NCBI GenBank assembly: GCA_009929445.1
Contig: SAAL01000013.1
Location: forward strand, 1 to 49,666
Direction of reading: 5' to 3'
Length of the DNA: 49,666 bases
Origin: Bacteroidia bacterium
Lineage (GTDB): Bacteria; Bacteroidota; Bacteroidia; Bacteroidales; Paludibacteraceae
In this document: positions 20,549 through 29,462 of the stretch, piece by piece
Layout: every line of letters begins with the position of its first letter
Position numbering within the stretch: position 1 is the stretch's first letter
Notes under the pieces: model-generated
Databases searched by the model: none
What the model was told of the DNA's origin: nothing
The model's input: the letters and a program-made list of their open reading frames with translations, nothing else
Made by a program: the position numbers and the translations under genes

Positions 20549-22078
20549 CTACTGTATCACTTTCATTTCCACGCGGCGGTTTTTCTGCCGTCCTTCTTCG
20601 GTTAAGTTGCTTGTAATTGGCATGGATTGCCCGTAACCTTTAGCTGTTAACCGGTCAGTGGTAATGCCTTTCAGGTTGAGGTATTTCACCACACTCTCGG
20701 CACGCGCCTGGCTGAGTTTGTTGTTTAACGTTACACTGCCGGTGTTGTCGGTGTGTCCCTGTATTTCGAGCCGGGTTGCGGGGTTGTCGTTCAGAAACTG
20801 TATGAGTTTGTCCAGATCTGTGGAGTAATCGGCTTTAATCAGCGATTTTCCGGTTTCGAAATAGATATTGTTCAGTACGATGCTTTGTCCCACTTTAGCT
20901 TCTTCTATTCCCAGTTCCAGTTTCACATACAAAGTAGCGCTGCGGTTCAGACCTTTGGTGCTTACTTTTTCAATGTTGGAAATATAATCCGCTTTTTTTC
21001 CCACCACGGTAAAATCACTTTCGGCTTCCAGTTGAGCCAGGAAAGTTCCATCTCCTGCTTTACTTTGTTTGGTGGTCAGACTTTTTTTAGTCAGATTCGA
21101 TACAGTAATCTCTGCTCCGGCTTCGGGCAAATTCCTGGTTTTGTTTATCACCACTCCCGAAAGTGTAAACCGCGGGTCGTTGTGCGATAGATTTACATTG
21201 ATTGTTTTTGCTTCAAAATCGGCTTTCCCGATATTCCGGCTTGTGGTATTGATATTGTTAAGAATACCCTGAACACTGTAATCGGCTTCAGTCAGTTGAT
21301 TGAAGGTAACCTGACCGTTGGCATCGGTTATACCGTTAAGTTTTTTACCTTCCGGTCCGCTCAAAGTTACTTCCACATACGGTAACGGCTGTCCGGTAGC
21401 TTCATCGGTCGCAGTAATTTTAATATCGCTTATCCGTTTGGGAATTTCCACTACCGGAGGCGGAGGAGGAACAACAACGGGTACACGTTTTGGTTTTAAC
21501 TTCCCGATATTAGTGGCAAAACCTACACTGTAGTATAACTGATTGCTTATCGAACTGCTTAATGATTTTCGGTATTCAACAGTGGCAAGCACAAAGGTTT
21601 CATTCCACAATGAAAATTGCAGTCCGGCTCCCGGTGCTACACTGAACCCGTTCAACGCTTTGTATTTTTGAAAATTGGCTTTTAACAACAGGAAAGGAGA
21701 AACCGGGGATTTGTCGGTCAGTAATTTGAGATGAGCACCGGCACTTACATCCAGCAAAAAGTTGCTACTGCCGTAATACGTTCCGGATGGTTGCAGATAA
21801 TCCGCCCAGCTGCCATTGAAAGTACCAATCAAATCGATATTAGGTGTCAATCCCTGTAAGTAATCCAGTCCGAAGCCGCCTTGCATGTTATTGGCAGGGT
21901 TCCAGTTTCCGGTTTTTAGCACATCACTCAGGCTTGTGGCTTTAATGCGCTGAGCTGTTTCTACATCGTTGTAGAAAAAATGAAGACCGATAGTAGGTTT
22001 CTTCACCGGCTTCTCAGTTTGAGCCTGCAGACCGAATAAAGCCATCAGCAGGAATATGGATAGAAATATATGTTTCAT
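20549..22078 (-). CDS. OmpA-family outer-membrane protein with Ig-like inserts
   Basis: A 509-residue secreted protein: signal peptide (MKHIFLSIFLLMALFGLQAQ), an N-terminal part (about 20-195) that looks like a small beta-barrel, a proline-rich linker VVPPPPPVVEIP (about 200), two carboxypeptidase-regulatory or Ig-like modules (about 215-390), and a C-terminal OmpA domain (about 400-509) with NIYFETGKSLI and GHTDNTGSVTLNNKLSQARA, which binds peptidoglycan. It is the last gene of the surface locus and probably anchors it to the wall. The ORF opens further upstream through a repeat; the ATG at 22078 is used because the signal peptide starts there. Confidence 0.88.
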   Translation of the reverse strand: MKHIFLSIFLLMALFGLQAQTEKPVKKPTIGLHFFYNDVETAQRIKATSLSDVLKTGNWNPANNMQGGFGLDYLQGLTPNIDLIGTFNGSWADYLQPSGTYYGSSNFLLDVSAGAHLKLLTDKSPVSPFLLLKANFQKYKALNGFSVAPGAGLQFSLWNETFVLATVEYRKSLSSSISNQLYYSVGFATNIGKLKPKRVPVVVPPPPPVVEIPKRISDIKITATDEATGQPLPYVEVTLSGPEGKKLNGITDANGQVTFNQLTEADYSVQGILNNINTTSRNIGKADFEAKTINVNLSHNDPRFTLSGVVINKTRNLPEAGAEITVSNLTKKSLTTKQSKAGDGTFLAQLEAESDFTVVGKKADYISNIEKVSTKGLNRSATLYVKLELGIEEAKVGQSIVLNNIYFETGKSLIKADYSTDLDKLIQFLNDNPATRLEIQGHTDNTGSVTLNNKLSQARAESVVKYLNLKGITTDRLTAKGYGQSMPITSNLTEEGRQKNRRVEMKVIQ

Positions 22079-22111
22079 TGTCTTTTTTTTTATAATGTAG
22101 TCAGAAAAAAT

Positions 22112-22261
22112 AATTAGTTCCTTCGCTGCGCTCTGGATGACAGAGATTTTTTTGTGATTTGGGGTGGGATTGAGTTTGGGTGGCGGCGAAGCCGCCACCC
22201 AAACTCAATCCCAAAAAATTAAATATTGATTGTCATTTCGAACGCAGTGAGAAATCTAATT
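22112..22261. repeat. Nested inverted-repeat element (MITE/REP-like)
   Basis: Outer arms of 31 bases (22112-22142 and 22231-22261) are imperfect inverted copies, matching at 22 of 31 positions by eye. Inside lies a perfect 22-bp stem (22166-22187 and 22191-22212) with a GAA loop. The outer arms resemble the dispersed sequence whose spurious translation CHFERSEKS is widespread in bacterial genomes. It lies between the 302-aa gene and the OmpA gene, inside an apparent operon, and could form a large mRNA hairpin. Confidence 0.8.
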
Positions 22262-22298
22262 TTAAATTTCATCAGACAATCGCGTTTTTTCACAATAC

Positions 22299-23207
22299 TT
22301 ATTCCAGTTTTCGCCCTGTTCCGCAATCTTCTTCCGGATTTACACCCTTAGCTTTATTGCACACTCCAAACACCTGTGGTTCGCTCCAGCCCATATTCAA
22401 AGCATCGGCTGTAGTTACCGGATTTCCTTTCACATCAAGGGTCTGGATAGTCCAGATAAACACATACCCTTCCGATCGGCTAAAATCGAGTTGCGGACGC
22501 CAGATGTATTGTGTATTTACCACATCTACGCTCAGAACAGGCATATTACTTCGCAATGCCTGCATCGGCAGTTGATTGTCTTTCACTTCGTAAACCTGCA
22601 AGCGATAGGTCACATGTTCCTGGGTGCGCGGCACGATGGAACTCCACCGGAAAGTAATGACCGATTTTGCCGTAGCAGCATCCAGCCAGGTTTTATCCAG
22701 CGGTGTCAATAAATTGGGCAATTGATAAGTGGCTTGTGTAAATGGCCGGCATACAGGCACTTTGAGCATTTCAATCTCCCGGGTAGTGCCGGGAATGCTG
22801 CCCAACACCTGAATACACAACTGATAATTTCCGGGGGGTAGTTTTCCCGAAGTCTGTATACTTCTGATGATGCCCGCATCTGTAAATTGCAAATTTTCCA
22901 GTTGCAATAATTTGTCGAGGGTAAATACATTTGCTCCCGTACGAATGCTGTATGTAGCAGCAGCTGCGTTATTGCTGGAGGCAATGATTGAGCCGTCTAA
23001 GGTTTGAAGTTGGGTTTGAAATTTAATTTTCAACAACTGATTTTCCTGATTGAGTACCAATGTAGCCATACCCGACTTCCCATACGCCCAATCGCTAAAA
23101 TATCCGGGTGCCGGGTAAGTGATATTGATATTCAGATTGAGTTGAGCACCGGCATATACACTTATCAGTGTGAATATCAGCAACGTATATTTTCTTATAT
23201 TGTTCAT
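22299..23207 (-). CDS. Secreted protein with fibronectin-like module, surface locus
   Basis: A 302-residue protein with a signal peptide (ending VYAGAQ). No named family is recognised. Its middle part, PPGNYQLCIQVLGS, VCRPFT, then PLDKTWLD and ITFRWSSIVPRTQEHVTYRL, matches the same order of motifs in the 600-aa protein of this locus (KPGEYQLCAQVFGG, VCKPFT, ITFRWTPVVP, VTYRLKVW). The ITFRW block looks like a fibronectin-type beta-sandwich. It starts 24 bases after the beta-barrel gene. It is probably a surface or periplasmic partner of the larger proteins. Confidence 0.8.
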   Translation of the reverse strand: MNNIRKYTLLIFTLISVYAGAQLNLNINITYPAPGYFSDWAYGKSGMATLVLNQENQLLKIKFQTQLQTLDGSIIASSNNAAAATYSIRTGANVFTLDKLLQLENLQFTDAGIIRSIQTSGKLPPGNYQLCIQVLGSIPGTTREIEMLKVPVCRPFTQATYQLPNLLTPLDKTWLDAATAKSVITFRWSSIVPRTQEHVTYRLQVYEVKDNQLPMQALRSNMPVLSVDVVNTQYIWRPQLDFSRSEGYVFIWTIQTLDVKGNPVTTADALNMGWSEPQVFGVCNKAKGVNPEEDCGTGRKLE

Positions 23208-23231
23208 AAACTATAATTTTAATAATGTCAT

Positions 23232-25013
23232 TTAGTTACCAAACCGATATAGTAAAGCCGTTTTCAGCGTGTTTTCGAAGTAGCGTGCGCCAAGTAATGT
23301 TGGAGGCGGCGTCAATTCGTTGCCGTATCTGAACAGGTTCATGGATAAACTTGTATTCCACGATAATCGTTTCGCCAGGTTCCAGTCGGCACCCAGTATC
23401 AGCATCACATTTTTGCCTGGAGTGAAAGCATCGATTGTAGTCACATTGTATTGCAACTGTGATTTGACATTCAGTTTTTGTTTCACAAAATTCTGTCCGG
23501 CACTCACAGCATAAGTCCAGATGCTGAGTTTATTATCGCCCGGATTGGTGGTATTCCGAAAATAAGTAATACTTACATCGGTACTGAAGTTTGGCTTGCT
23601 CAATATGGAGGGAACATACATCAGAAGCGCTGTTTGACTATTATTATTGGTAACTAACGAGTTGTTATATGCTTTCTCGTCGTATTTGCTCCAGTTATAG
23701 GTCAGGCTCAACAAATGGCTCATTTTTGTATTGTACCAACTGTAAGTGGGATTAAAGCCCAGTTCGTGTCCCACGTTGCGTACACCCAGCAATCCGGCTG
23801 ATTGATACCCAAAGTTGTTGTAGTTGGCATTCACGCTGAGATGTTCATTAAACTGGGCAAAGATATTGGCATTGGCTATCAGTTGTGACGTCCGGTTGGC
23901 GGTATCGCTCATATTGCCGGTTCGATGCCCGATGCTTGCTACTACATTGATTTTGTCCTTCCACGCATTGAAGCGGGTTTTCACACTTAAATCCAGCCGG
24001 TCGTTCTGCACAAACGGATAACCCATGGAATAGTATCCTGCTCCCAGCCATTTTGCATTTACTCCAATATCCAGGTCCTTTCCTTTTTTACCAAAAGCAG
24101 CCGACATGGCATGATCCCTGAAGCTGCTCAGGTTGGTGGTTATAAACGGTTTGAAGTTTTTAAGCAGCGGATTTGCCACGTTTACGGTTATGTCGCGGGT
24201 GGCAATGGTGGTTCCTATTTCTGTTTGACCGTACCAACCTTTCGCAGTTTTGAAGTTCGTAACAAAGCTCACAATAAAGTTTTCCTGTGGTTTGGGAGTT
24301 GCCGGGATGGCAGTCAGGGGGCTTACTATGCTGGTCGTATCATCCACACCCCGTACAATATTGAACCCGGTGAAGTATTTACCCTGCCTTTCCAGCCCTA
24401 TCTGAGCCATGGTGAGTGTACGTTTGTAAGCACCCACGAATGTGGTATTGGAAGGTACGTCCACAAAGGGCTGATAGGCTTGCTGATTGATTCCGTCGAA
24501 AAACCGGAACCTGAACTTACCCGGCGAGAGATTTACTCCATACCCGAAAGCACCCACATCGCCGGTACTCAGTTCGCTGTACTTCATATACTGCGTGCCA
24601 AGTGGAATTTCTATCCATTTATATGTTGGATTAAGTCCCAGGTTGTTTACTGGATTGGTAACCCACTGATTAAATGTCTGTTTCGGAAATCCCGGGATAT
24701 TGCCCAACCCAAAAGGCGGTGAACCGTAATTGTTGCGCATGGGACTGAAGCTGAAATTAAACGGCAGCTTGAAATCCCCGTAACTGATGGTGGGCTGAAA
24801 CAGAAACCGAACCAAATCATTCGGGCGGCGCGCAGCGTAAAATGCCGGCGTTTCAGGATTGGTCGAAAGTCGGTAACCCTCGTAACTTATGCCAATTTTC
24901 CCCGAAATCCTGACTTTCAAACTGTCAGTCTGTGCAGGAGCCTGCTGCCAGGAAGACATTGCCAGGATGAAGATAATAATTGCAAAAGTCCGTATATTTA
25001 TTTTTTTTATCAT
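23232..25013 (-). CDS. Predicted outer-membrane beta-barrel, surface locus
   Basis: A 593-residue protein with a signal peptide (MIKKINIRTFAIIIFILAMSSWQQAPAQ) and, throughout, alternating polar and aromatic residues typical of beta-barrel strands (for example GKFRFRFFDGI, LSVNANYNNFGYQ, LLSLTYNWSKYD). It ends in LLYRFGN, close to the aromatic-ending pattern of barrel proteins. It is not recognisable as PorP/SprF, a TonB receptor or an usher. Its place between the giant DUF11 protein and the 302-aa protein suggests a pore or anchor for them, which is inference. The ORF extends to 25049 but that part lies in a hairpin, so the ATG at 25013 is chosen. Confidence 0.78.
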   Translation of the reverse strand: MIKKINIRTFAIIIFILAMSSWQQAPAQTDSLKVRISGKIGISYEGYRLSTNPETPAFYAARRPNDLVRFLFQPTISYGDFKLPFNFSFSPMRNNYGSPPFGLGNIPGFPKQTFNQWVTNPVNNLGLNPTYKWIEIPLGTQYMKYSELSTGDVGAFGYGVNLSPGKFRFRFFDGINQQAYQPFVDVPSNTTFVGAYKRTLTMAQIGLERQGKYFTGFNIVRGVDDTTSIVSPLTAIPATPKPQENFIVSFVTNFKTAKGWYGQTEIGTTIATRDITVNVANPLLKNFKPFITTNLSSFRDHAMSAAFGKKGKDLDIGVNAKWLGAGYYSMGYPFVQNDRLDLSVKTRFNAWKDKINVVASIGHRTGNMSDTANRTSQLIANANIFAQFNEHLSVNANYNNFGYQSAGLLGVRNVGHELGFNPTYSWYNTKMSHLLSLTYNWSKYDEKAYNNSLVTNNNSQTALLMYVPSILSKPNFSTDVSITYFRNTTNPGDNKLSIWTYAVSAGQNFVKQKLNVKSQLQYNVTTIDAFTPGKNVMLILGADWNLAKRLSWNTSLSMNLFRYGNELTPPPTLLGARYFENTLKTALLYRFGN

Positions 25014-25037
25014 TGGAACAGGTATAATTATAGATTT

Positions 25038-25074
25038 AGACTTTTCCAAAGTTTTATAAACTTTGGAAAAGTCT
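25038..25074. repeat. Perfect 17-bp hairpin between surface-locus genes
   Basis: AGACTTTTCCAAAGTTT (25038-25054), loop TAT, and its exact complement at 25058-25074, in the 88-base gap between the 1426-aa and barrel genes. There is no U-run on the minus strand, so mRNA processing, partial attenuation or a dispersed palindrome is more likely than full termination. Confidence 0.85.
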
Positions 25075-25101
25075 GATAGTTGAATATTTAAAGCAGATAA
25101 A

Positions 25102-28100
25102 CTACTTTTTTGAATTTGCCTTTTTCCTGAGGTTTGTTACTTGTTTTTCAAGTTCGGGCAATTGTTCTACATCTCCTCTCCTTACACCTGCTGCTTTCAA
25201 TTCCCTGAGTTCGTTCATTCTGGCTTCGGTGTTTTTCAGCATTTCAGCATCGGTCAGGATTTCAGCAGCCTGATCAGTACCGGTAGTTGTAGTTTGAATA
25301 CCTGAAACAGAACCTGCATCAACACCTGTTTGGTTTTTTGCATTATCACCGCAGGTTGCACAGCCTTCCGTTTCCTGAGTTTTAATAGTAGCCGTTCCAA
25401 CCGGGTCTTTGTCAGCCGGATTGTCGGTAACTACCGGTTTTTGAGGTGGAATAGCCACATTGAAACAGGTAATCACTTCACACTCTTTACAATTCCGGTC
25501 GCGGAACGTAAACTTAACGCATATTCGGGCATACAGAGTACAACATCCGATAATAGAAGGATGTGGCAAAACGAATTGCATATTCAGGGTTGCCGGTAAT
25601 GTAAATCCACTGTAATTACCCCAGGTGGTTTCACGCGGATTTTGATGCGTATTGGTCAGCGTTGGCGTAAATTGCACCACGGGCGGATTGGGTCCCATCG
25701 TTATGCTGTCAGCCACTGCAACATTTGTATTGATATTCGAAGCATTGAAAATACTGCCCCAGGTGTAAGGTAAATTCTTGCAACTGATACATTCGTTTTC
25801 AAAACCACTTGTCAGACCGAAACTTACCACTTCGGCTCTTACCTCTGTAAACAGGGAACCTACAGGTGCTGTTATGCTAAAGTTTTGACTGAGTAACGAG
25901 TATTTAGGATTGGTATTTACAACCGATAGTGTTCCTTTGCCCGGTTTTACGCCCAGGTTGTATTCGCAGGGGCAAATCGGACATACGACTTTGAATTTAA
26001 ATTCGCAGGTATCGCACACTTTATTTCCACACATTCCGGTAATAGTCACCGTGTAAATGCCACTAGTGCCGGTGGTGAAAGTGGCAGTATTGGTGTATGT
26101 AGTACTTGCACCAGCCGGATTTGTCACAACAATTTGTGTTGATCCGCATTGTGGTTTACTGCAAATGTAGTTGGCTGTGAAACTATATGTCTTATTGCAT
26201 TCAAGCGTGATGGGTTCTTTTTGGCCACAGGTTAGTTTAATGGCATTGCCTCCAATGGGCTGACCAATTCCGGTATTGCCAACGTTTGCCGTTTTTCCGG
26301 CACTTGCATCTGTTGCTCCGGCTATTTTATTCATTTTATTTACGGCATTTCCACTGAAGTCGTGCGGATTGTCAATCACAATCGGGTTAGTGGAGATGGA
26401 GATATTTCCCCATTGACTTTGAGCGCAATCGCATCCGTCGTCTTTCACCAGTCCGATATCCAAATCGTTGTTATCCTGACAATTGAACTGGAATACGGCA
26501 CTTTTTAATGTGCCCGGATTGATATCGCTGTTCAACGCATTGTTGGTGTTGTTTTGAACGGTGAGCATCAACCCCGGAGGAGGTGTAACCACCAGGTAAT
26601 AAGAACCTGCCGTCAGGCCGCAGAACTGATAATAACCCGGCTGACTGGCCATATTAAAGGTAGAAATATGAGGTAATCCAATCTGATTATTGGCAGCATC
26701 GAAAAGTGTAATGGTTACGCCGTTAATACCCGGTTCGCCGCTATCCTGCAATCCGTTGGCATTGGTATCCATCCACACAAAATTACCAATGCAACCACAT
26801 CCCGTATCAGCAACAGTCACACATACTTTTTTGGACTCTGCACCCAGGGTTTGTATTGTATTTTGCGAAGCAGTTGCAGCAAAACTATTCCATCCTATCA
26901 TGCCCGGAGTGGCTCCCGGAGGAACCTGAGCCGAGAAGTAATAAGTTTCCGTTTGCCCAGCACCCAGTGAATAAGAGCCAAAATCAATTTTTATAGCCCG
27001 TTGATTTTGTATGGCTGAGGGAATTCCCGGTATGGATAAATAAGGCAACCACACTGCCGGCGAATTACATCCTACCGTGTTGTCGGGAATTAAGTTGAGC
27101 AATGCTCCGCGCGTTGGCGTTTGATTGGTGGAATACTCAATGGTGCTGGCATTTCCCAACGGTAAAGCACTGGTCAGGTAAATCGGCATGGTACTTCCCC
27201 TGCTGTTACAGTTTACCACATATTTATCGCCTATGGAAGGCAGTAAATCTATCAACTTGATTTGCGAGAAAGGGACGTTTCCGGAATTCTTAATTTTCAA
27301 CCGGTAATACACCGACGAACCCGAACTAACGTTAACACAACTATCCCAGGTGATGTTATCCTTACTTACCTCTTTGGTTACTTCAAGCGGCACTTTCCGG
27401 GTGCATACGTAGATATGCGCATAGTTATTGGCTGCCGAATTGTTGTACGGATTATACTCATTTACCAGGATATTGGAGCCATCGTAACAGTCTTCGTGAT
27501 TGGTGAGGATACCTGCCGGAGCTGCCGTAGTTACAACCGCTTTGAAATTGATTACATACCAGTCGCTTCCTTTATTACAATCGGCTGTAAGTGTTGGTAA
27601 ATTCCATTGCAAATTGGTGGTAGATGAAGATTCCGCGTGTGCAACCGTCATTCCGGTTCCTGGCTGATTTGATCCATTGTATTTGGTATAAGCATTGTAC
27701 TTCCCAAATGTAGTGCTGTTGGGCACATATTGTAAACCTACCGGCAACACATCCCGGATGCTGCCACCGCTAAAGTTGGCAGTGCCGTAATTCTGTACGG
27801 CAATAGAATAATTAATGGTATCGTTCGGATTGACGCAAATGTAATATTGGTCATGAGGAGAATATTGGTAATGAGGAGGACAAATATCTTTTATTGTTTC
27901 AATTTTCGCCATTTTGGCGCTGGTAACAAACGAAGGTGCACAGCCAAAACTTCCATTATTTGTACTGTTATAGGCAGCTCCGGTCATGGTTACGGTAGTG
28001 CCGGCTGCAACCGGTGCATTGGTATTCCAGGTATTTGTCAGAATGGTAAAACCTAACTGCCCGAAATTAACAGCTGCGTTGCCTGTGATACTCAAGTTGG

Positions 28101-29382
28101 AAGTCAGCGCAAAATTGGTGATGACACAGGCTGATGGCAAACTGAATGGTGCTGCATAGAAATTGACCGTAGTGGCAGGCAATGGGCCTGTAAATGTTTG
28201 GGTATAGGTTCCGCAGGTAGTATTCAGTGTAATGGTTACAGATTTACCTGCCGGAATGGCCGTCATGGCAAACTCATTCACATGCATCTGAGGAGGAATT
28301 GGCGCATTGTAGCTGATATTATTGAGCGTTGTTGTGCTTGCCGCACATTGATTTGCCTGAGCCAGACTGATATTGAGCCACGCATTACAGCCGATGAAGT
28401 AATAATAAGTTGGCACATAATAGTACGGAGTGCCAAATGCACCGCATGTAGTTGTGGGCGTTGCACCTGTCAGCGTTATACATTCTGTGTTCGAATTGCT
28501 GGTTTTTGGCGCATTGGTACACACATTTGTTCCGATTAAAGTGGCCGAATTGCATTTTACGGTATTTAACTGCGATACCGGGAAAGTCAGGTGCACATAA
28601 TAATCATAGGCACCTGTATTTACATCCAGTGTGTTCATTCCATTTCCCACGTTCCAGGTCACTGTTCCCGGACCAGTTGTGGATGGAATTAAATTCCCCG
28701 CGCTGGTGGGCCAGCCGGTATGAACACCTGCCACCGTTGCTCCGGCAGGCAAATTGTCGGTTACCGAAGCGTTTTTCAGATTGATACAGCCGGTATTATA
28801 CACCCTGAAATGATAATAAACATCCACTGTAGTGCCACAAATGGAAACGGTATATTGGAATGGATTGCCGGTTCCAAATCCGGAAAGCCAGATATTATTA
28901 CCATAAGCCAGGTATTTTGAAATTCCCCAGCCTTCGGTAGAAGCAGCAGTCAGAGTTAATCCTGCAGCAAGTACCGGAACCGGATGCTCGTTGGTGGAGA
29001 TTTTAGCTGTTAAGGCGCCGGTCGTTCCGTTGCACGTCGTTCCGGGCTTAAATCTGATCTGATAACTTACGCTGTTAGCACTTGTAGGCACATTACCCAG
29101 GTTGAAAGTCAGTGTAGTGGTAGTCCCGACAGACGAGGCACTGGCACCACCGGAATTACAAATATCAAAAATGTTATTTGGAAAAGTAGCAACAACTGTT
29201 GTGCCTGTAGCTGCAACATTACTCACGGAATACTGAATGGAAATGGTATAATACACGCCACATGCGTTAGTGGGATTTCCCGACTGACTTTGACTTATTC
29301 CCAACGTGTGAGTTTGACCAACAGCTGAAATTGCTGCAAACCAGATTGGGAGAATTGTTGCAATATATTTAAATTTTTTCAT
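25102..29382 (-). CDS. Giant surface protein with DUF11-like repeats and SdrD_B domain
   Basis: A 1426-residue secreted protein with a signal peptide (ending AISAVGQ). Domains in order: several DUF11-like beta-sandwiches (about 25-850; DNLPAGATV, RDVLPVGLQYVPN and IDLLPSIGDKYV are the hallmark phrases), an SdrD_B domain (about 866-978: GNFVWMDTNANGLQDSGEPG), a PKD-like domain (about 1055-1135), a Cys-rich module (about 1180-1308) shared with the 600-aa neighbour, and a C-terminal Thr/Gln-rich linker with a charged coiled coil (about 1375-1426). It has no type IX C-terminal signal and no LPXTG. It is probably an adhesin or stalk-like surface protein; export route unknown. Confidence 0.85.
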   Translation of the reverse strand: MKKFKYIATILPIWFAAISAVGQTHTLGISQSQSGNPTNACGVYYTISIQYSVSNVAATGTTVVATFPNNIFDICNSGGASASSVGTTTTLTFNLGNVPTSANSVSYQIRFKPGTTCNGTTGALTAKISTNEHPVPVLAAGLTLTAASTEGWGISKYLAYGNNIWLSGFGTGNPFQYTVSICGTTVDVYYHFRVYNTGCINLKNASVTDNLPAGATVAGVHTGWPTSAGNLIPSTTGPGTVTWNVGNGMNTLDVNTGAYDYYVHLTFPVSQLNTVKCNSATLIGTNVCTNAPKTSNSNTECITLTGATPTTTCGAFGTPYYYVPTYYYFIGCNAWLNISLAQANQCAASTTTLNNISYNAPIPPQMHVNEFAMTAIPAGKSVTITLNTTCGTYTQTFTGPLPATTVNFYAAPFSLPSACVITNFALTSNLSITGNAAVNFGQLGFTILTNTWNTNAPVAAGTTVTMTGAAYNSTNNGSFGCAPSFVTSAKMAKIETIKDICPPHYQYSPHDQYYICVNPNDTINYSIAVQNYGTANFSGGSIRDVLPVGLQYVPNSTTFGKYNAYTKYNGSNQPGTGMTVAHAESSSTTNLQWNLPTLTADCNKGSDWYVINFKAVVTTAAPAGILTNHEDCYDGSNILVNEYNPYNNSAANNYAHIYVCTRKVPLEVTKEVSKDNITWDSCVNVSSGSSVYYRLKIKNSGNVPFSQIKLIDLLPSIGDKYVVNCNSRGSTMPIYLTSALPLGNASTIEYSTNQTPTRGALLNLIPDNTVGCNSPAVWLPYLSIPGIPSAIQNQRAIKIDFGSYSLGAGQTETYYFSAQVPPGATPGMIGWNSFAATASQNTIQTLGAESKKVCVTVADTGCGCIGNFVWMDTNANGLQDSGEPGINGVTITLFDAANNQIGLPHISTFNMASQPGYYQFCGLTAGSYYLVVTPPPGLMLTVQNNTNNALNSDINPGTLKSAVFQFNCQDNNDLDIGLVKDDGCDCAQSQWGNISISTNPIVIDNPHDFSGNAVNKMNKIAGATDASAGKTANVGNTGIGQPIGGNAIKLTCGQKEPITLECNKTYSFTANYICSKPQCGSTQIVVTNPAGASTTYTNTATFTTGTSGIYTVTITGMCGNKVCDTCEFKFKVVCPICPCEYNLGVKPGKGTLSVVNTNPKYSLLSQNFSITAPVGSLFTEVRAEVVSFGLTSGFENECISCKNLPYTWGSIFNASNINTNVAVADSITMGPNPPVVQFTPTLTNTHQNPRETTWGNYSGFTLPATLNMQFVLPHPSIIGCCTLYARICVKFTFRDRNCKECEVITCFNVAIPPQKPVVTDNPADKDPVGTATIKTQETEGCATCGDNAKNQTGVDAGSVSGIQTTTTGTDQAAEILTDAEMLKNTEARMNELRELKAAGVRRGDVEQLPELEKQVTNLRKKANSKK

Positions 29383-29462
29383 TTTTTCTGAATGTATTGA
29401 AATAGTAAATATTCGTAGATTTTTATCTCATGAAAATTATTCAACCACTTTGTAAAGACCGG

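Noticed and set aside
23232-25013. PorP/SprF or usher identity for the barrel protein
   Set aside because: The characteristic PorP/SprF repeats and size (about 300 aa) and usher plug motifs are missing.
25102-29382. Possible type IX secretion C-terminal sorting domain or LPXTG anchor in the giant surface protein
   Set aside because: The C-terminus is a charged coiled coil; neither the beta-sandwich sorting domain nor an LPXTG-helix-basic tail is present.
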